This document shows, piece by piece, positions 62,580 through 64,000 of a stretch of 64,000 nt of DNA. The DNA lies in contig CM045734.1 of assembly GCA_024760905.1 (NCBI GenBank), positions 2,184,247-2,248,246 on the forward strand, given 5' to 3'. Positions within the stretch are counted from its first letter, which is position 1, and each line of letters starts with the position of its first letter. The notes beneath the pieces are model-generated. The model was not told where the DNA came from. It did no database searches and saw only the letters and a program-made list of their open reading frames with translations. This stretch comes from Plotosus lineatus. Lineage: Eukaryota > Chordata > Actinopteri > Siluriformes > Plotosidae. Made by a program: the position numbers and the translations under genes.

Positions 62580-64000
62580 AAGGAAGAGTGTTGTGATGTC
62601 TTCAAGGAGGAGTTGAAAAAGGCTTTGGGTGGTCAGGAAGTGCTTCCAGATAACTAGACAACCACAGCCAATGTGATCAGGGAGACAGGTAGGAGAGTAC
62701 TTGGTGTGTCCTCTTGAAGGAAAGAAAATAAGGAGACTTGGTGGTGGAATGAGGAAGTGCAGAAGTGTGTACAAAGGAAGAGATTAGCTAAGAAGAAGTG
62801 GGACATAGAGAGGACCGAAGAGAGTAAACAGGAGTACAGGGAGACAGCGTAAGGTGAATGTAGTGGTGTCAAAGGGCAAACAGAGGGCGTATGATGACTT
62901 GTATGATAGGTTGGACAGTAATGAGGGAGAAAATGATTTATACAGGTTAGCACAACAGAGAAATAGAGATGGGAAAGACGTGCAGCAAGTTAGAGTGATT
63001 GAGGACAGAGAGGGAAATGTATTGACTGATGACAGAAGTGTGCTGGGAAGATGGAAAGAATACTTTGAAGTGCTGAGGAATGAGGCAAATGAGAGAGAAA
63101 AAAAGAGTAGAAGAGGTGACTGTTGGGGACCAGGAAATAGCAAAGATTAGTAAGGGTGAAGTGAGGAGGGCATTGAAAAGGATGAAGAGTGGAAAGGCAG
63201 TTGGTCCTGATGACATATCTGTGGAGGTATGGAAGTGACTAGGAGCGGTAGCAGTAGATTTTCTGACAAGAATATTCAACAAGGTCTCAGAGAGGGAAGT
63301 GCATGAGGAAGTCTGGAGTGGCAGAGGAGTATATAAGAGTGGTGCAGGACATGTATGAGACATGTAAGACAGTGGTGAGGTGTGTTGTCGGTGTGACAGA
63401 AGAGTTCAAGGTGGAGGTGACTGCATCAAGGGTCAGCTCTGAGCCCCTTCTTGCTTACTGTGGTGATGAACAGGCTGGCAGACGAAGTTAGACAAGAATC
63501 TCCATGGACTATGATGTTTGCAGATGACATTGTGATCTGTAGTGAGAGCAGAGAACAAGTGCAGGAAAATCTAGAGAGGTGGAGGTATGCCCTGGAAAGG
63601 ACAGGAATGAAGGTTAGCCTCAGTAAGTCAGAATACACGTGTGTGAATGAGAAGGACCCAACAGGAACGGTGAGGTTACAGGGAGCAGAGATAAAGAAGA
63701 TGGAGGATTTTAAGTACTTAGGCTCAACAACCAGAGCAATGGAGAGTGTGGACAAGAGGTGAAGAAGCATGTGCAGGCAGGTTGGAATGGTTGGAGAAAA
63801 GTGTCCGGTGTGATGTGTGATAGGAAAGTATCGGCAAGAATGAAAGGAAAAGTGTACAAGACAGTGTTGAGGCCAGCGATGTTGTACGGTTTAGAGACAG
63901 TGGCCCTGGGGAAAAGACAGGAGGCAGGGCTGGAGATAGCAGAGATGAAAATGTTGAGGTTCTCTTTGGAAGTAACGAGGATGGATAGGATCAGGAAGAA
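62580..64000 (+). pseudogene. RTE linker and RT, incomplete
   Basis: Linker frame 62854-63150 (QQRNRDGKDVQQVRVIED), then RT pieces: KRMKSGKAVGPDDISVEVW near 63180, a deletion at about 63297, VAEEYIRVVQDMYETCKTVV, FADD near 63511-63522 (TMMFADDIVICSESREQ) and FKYLGSTTRAMESV, with the C-terminal part running off the end. Several stops. Confidence 0.9.

Larger units (their letters stand above)
61500..64000 (+). mobile_element. RTE LINE copy, cut by window end
   Basis: Leader from TGCAGCCGTGAGGGGTG with CAGGAAGAGCATCCGGCG, endonuclease, linker and RT, with the 3' end beyond the window. About 250 bp of RT between 63297 and the GGAAGT-GCATGAGG join is missing compared with copy 2. Confidence 0.93.

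Overview
The window is vertebrate genomic DNA, most likely from a ray-finned fish. The evidence is the resident mix of mobile elements: RTE-clade LINEs, a Rex1/L2-like LINE, an R4/Dong-like LINE, two Ty3/Gypsy elements, a Tc1 element with internal repeats in its ends, Tigger and hAT DNA transposons, tRNA-derived SINEs and many long (TA), (CA), (GA), (GT) and trinucleotide arrays. There are no operons or ribosome binding sites. Apart from one decayed multi-exon gene, every convincing coding signal belongs to a mobile element, and almost all of these are broken by frameshifts, stops or deletions.

Layout. 1-2040: AT-rich DNA with (TA) arrays around a perfect 112-bp inverted repeat, each arm of which carries a hammerhead-ribozyme-like core of the Penelope-like-element type. 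2041-3352: 5'-truncated RTE LINE fused to a SINE fragment. 3393-11889: Ty3/Gypsy element with near-identical LTRs, a 5-bp target duplication and a wrecked gag-pol. 12541-13198: internally deleted Tigger element. 13342-15540: Rex1/L2-like LINE in a twin-priming inversion, hit by a SINE and an RTE fragment. 16105-19355: another APE-type LINE ending in (TAAG)n. 19982-23127: the best RTE copy. 25005-26536: Tc1 element. 26.5-33.5 kb: mostly unique-looking DNA with SINEs. 33503-41285: an 18-bp minisatellite split by three RTE copies and two SINEs. 42.6-43.8 kb: SINE cluster. 44337-48557: R4/Dong-like LINE between trinucleotide arrays. 48563-57815: Rex1/L2-like LINE holding a reverse-strand Gypsy element, which itself holds an RTE LINE. 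58036-58322: SINE with an internal hairpin. 59154-59873: remains of a TRAPPC6-family gene. 59946-61415: SINE split by a hAT element. 61500-64000: RTE copy running off the edge.

The elements are linked. The commonest SINE joins a tRNA-like head to pieces matching both the 5' leader and the 3' end of the RTE LINE present here, so the RTE machinery probably mobilised it. A sister SINE has the same head and body but an L2-type 3' tail. Many copies keep target-site duplications, so the order of insertion can be read. Because many breaks are single-base indels, and three of the four differences between the two Gypsy LTRs are homopolymer-length changes, some frameshifts may be sequencing errors.
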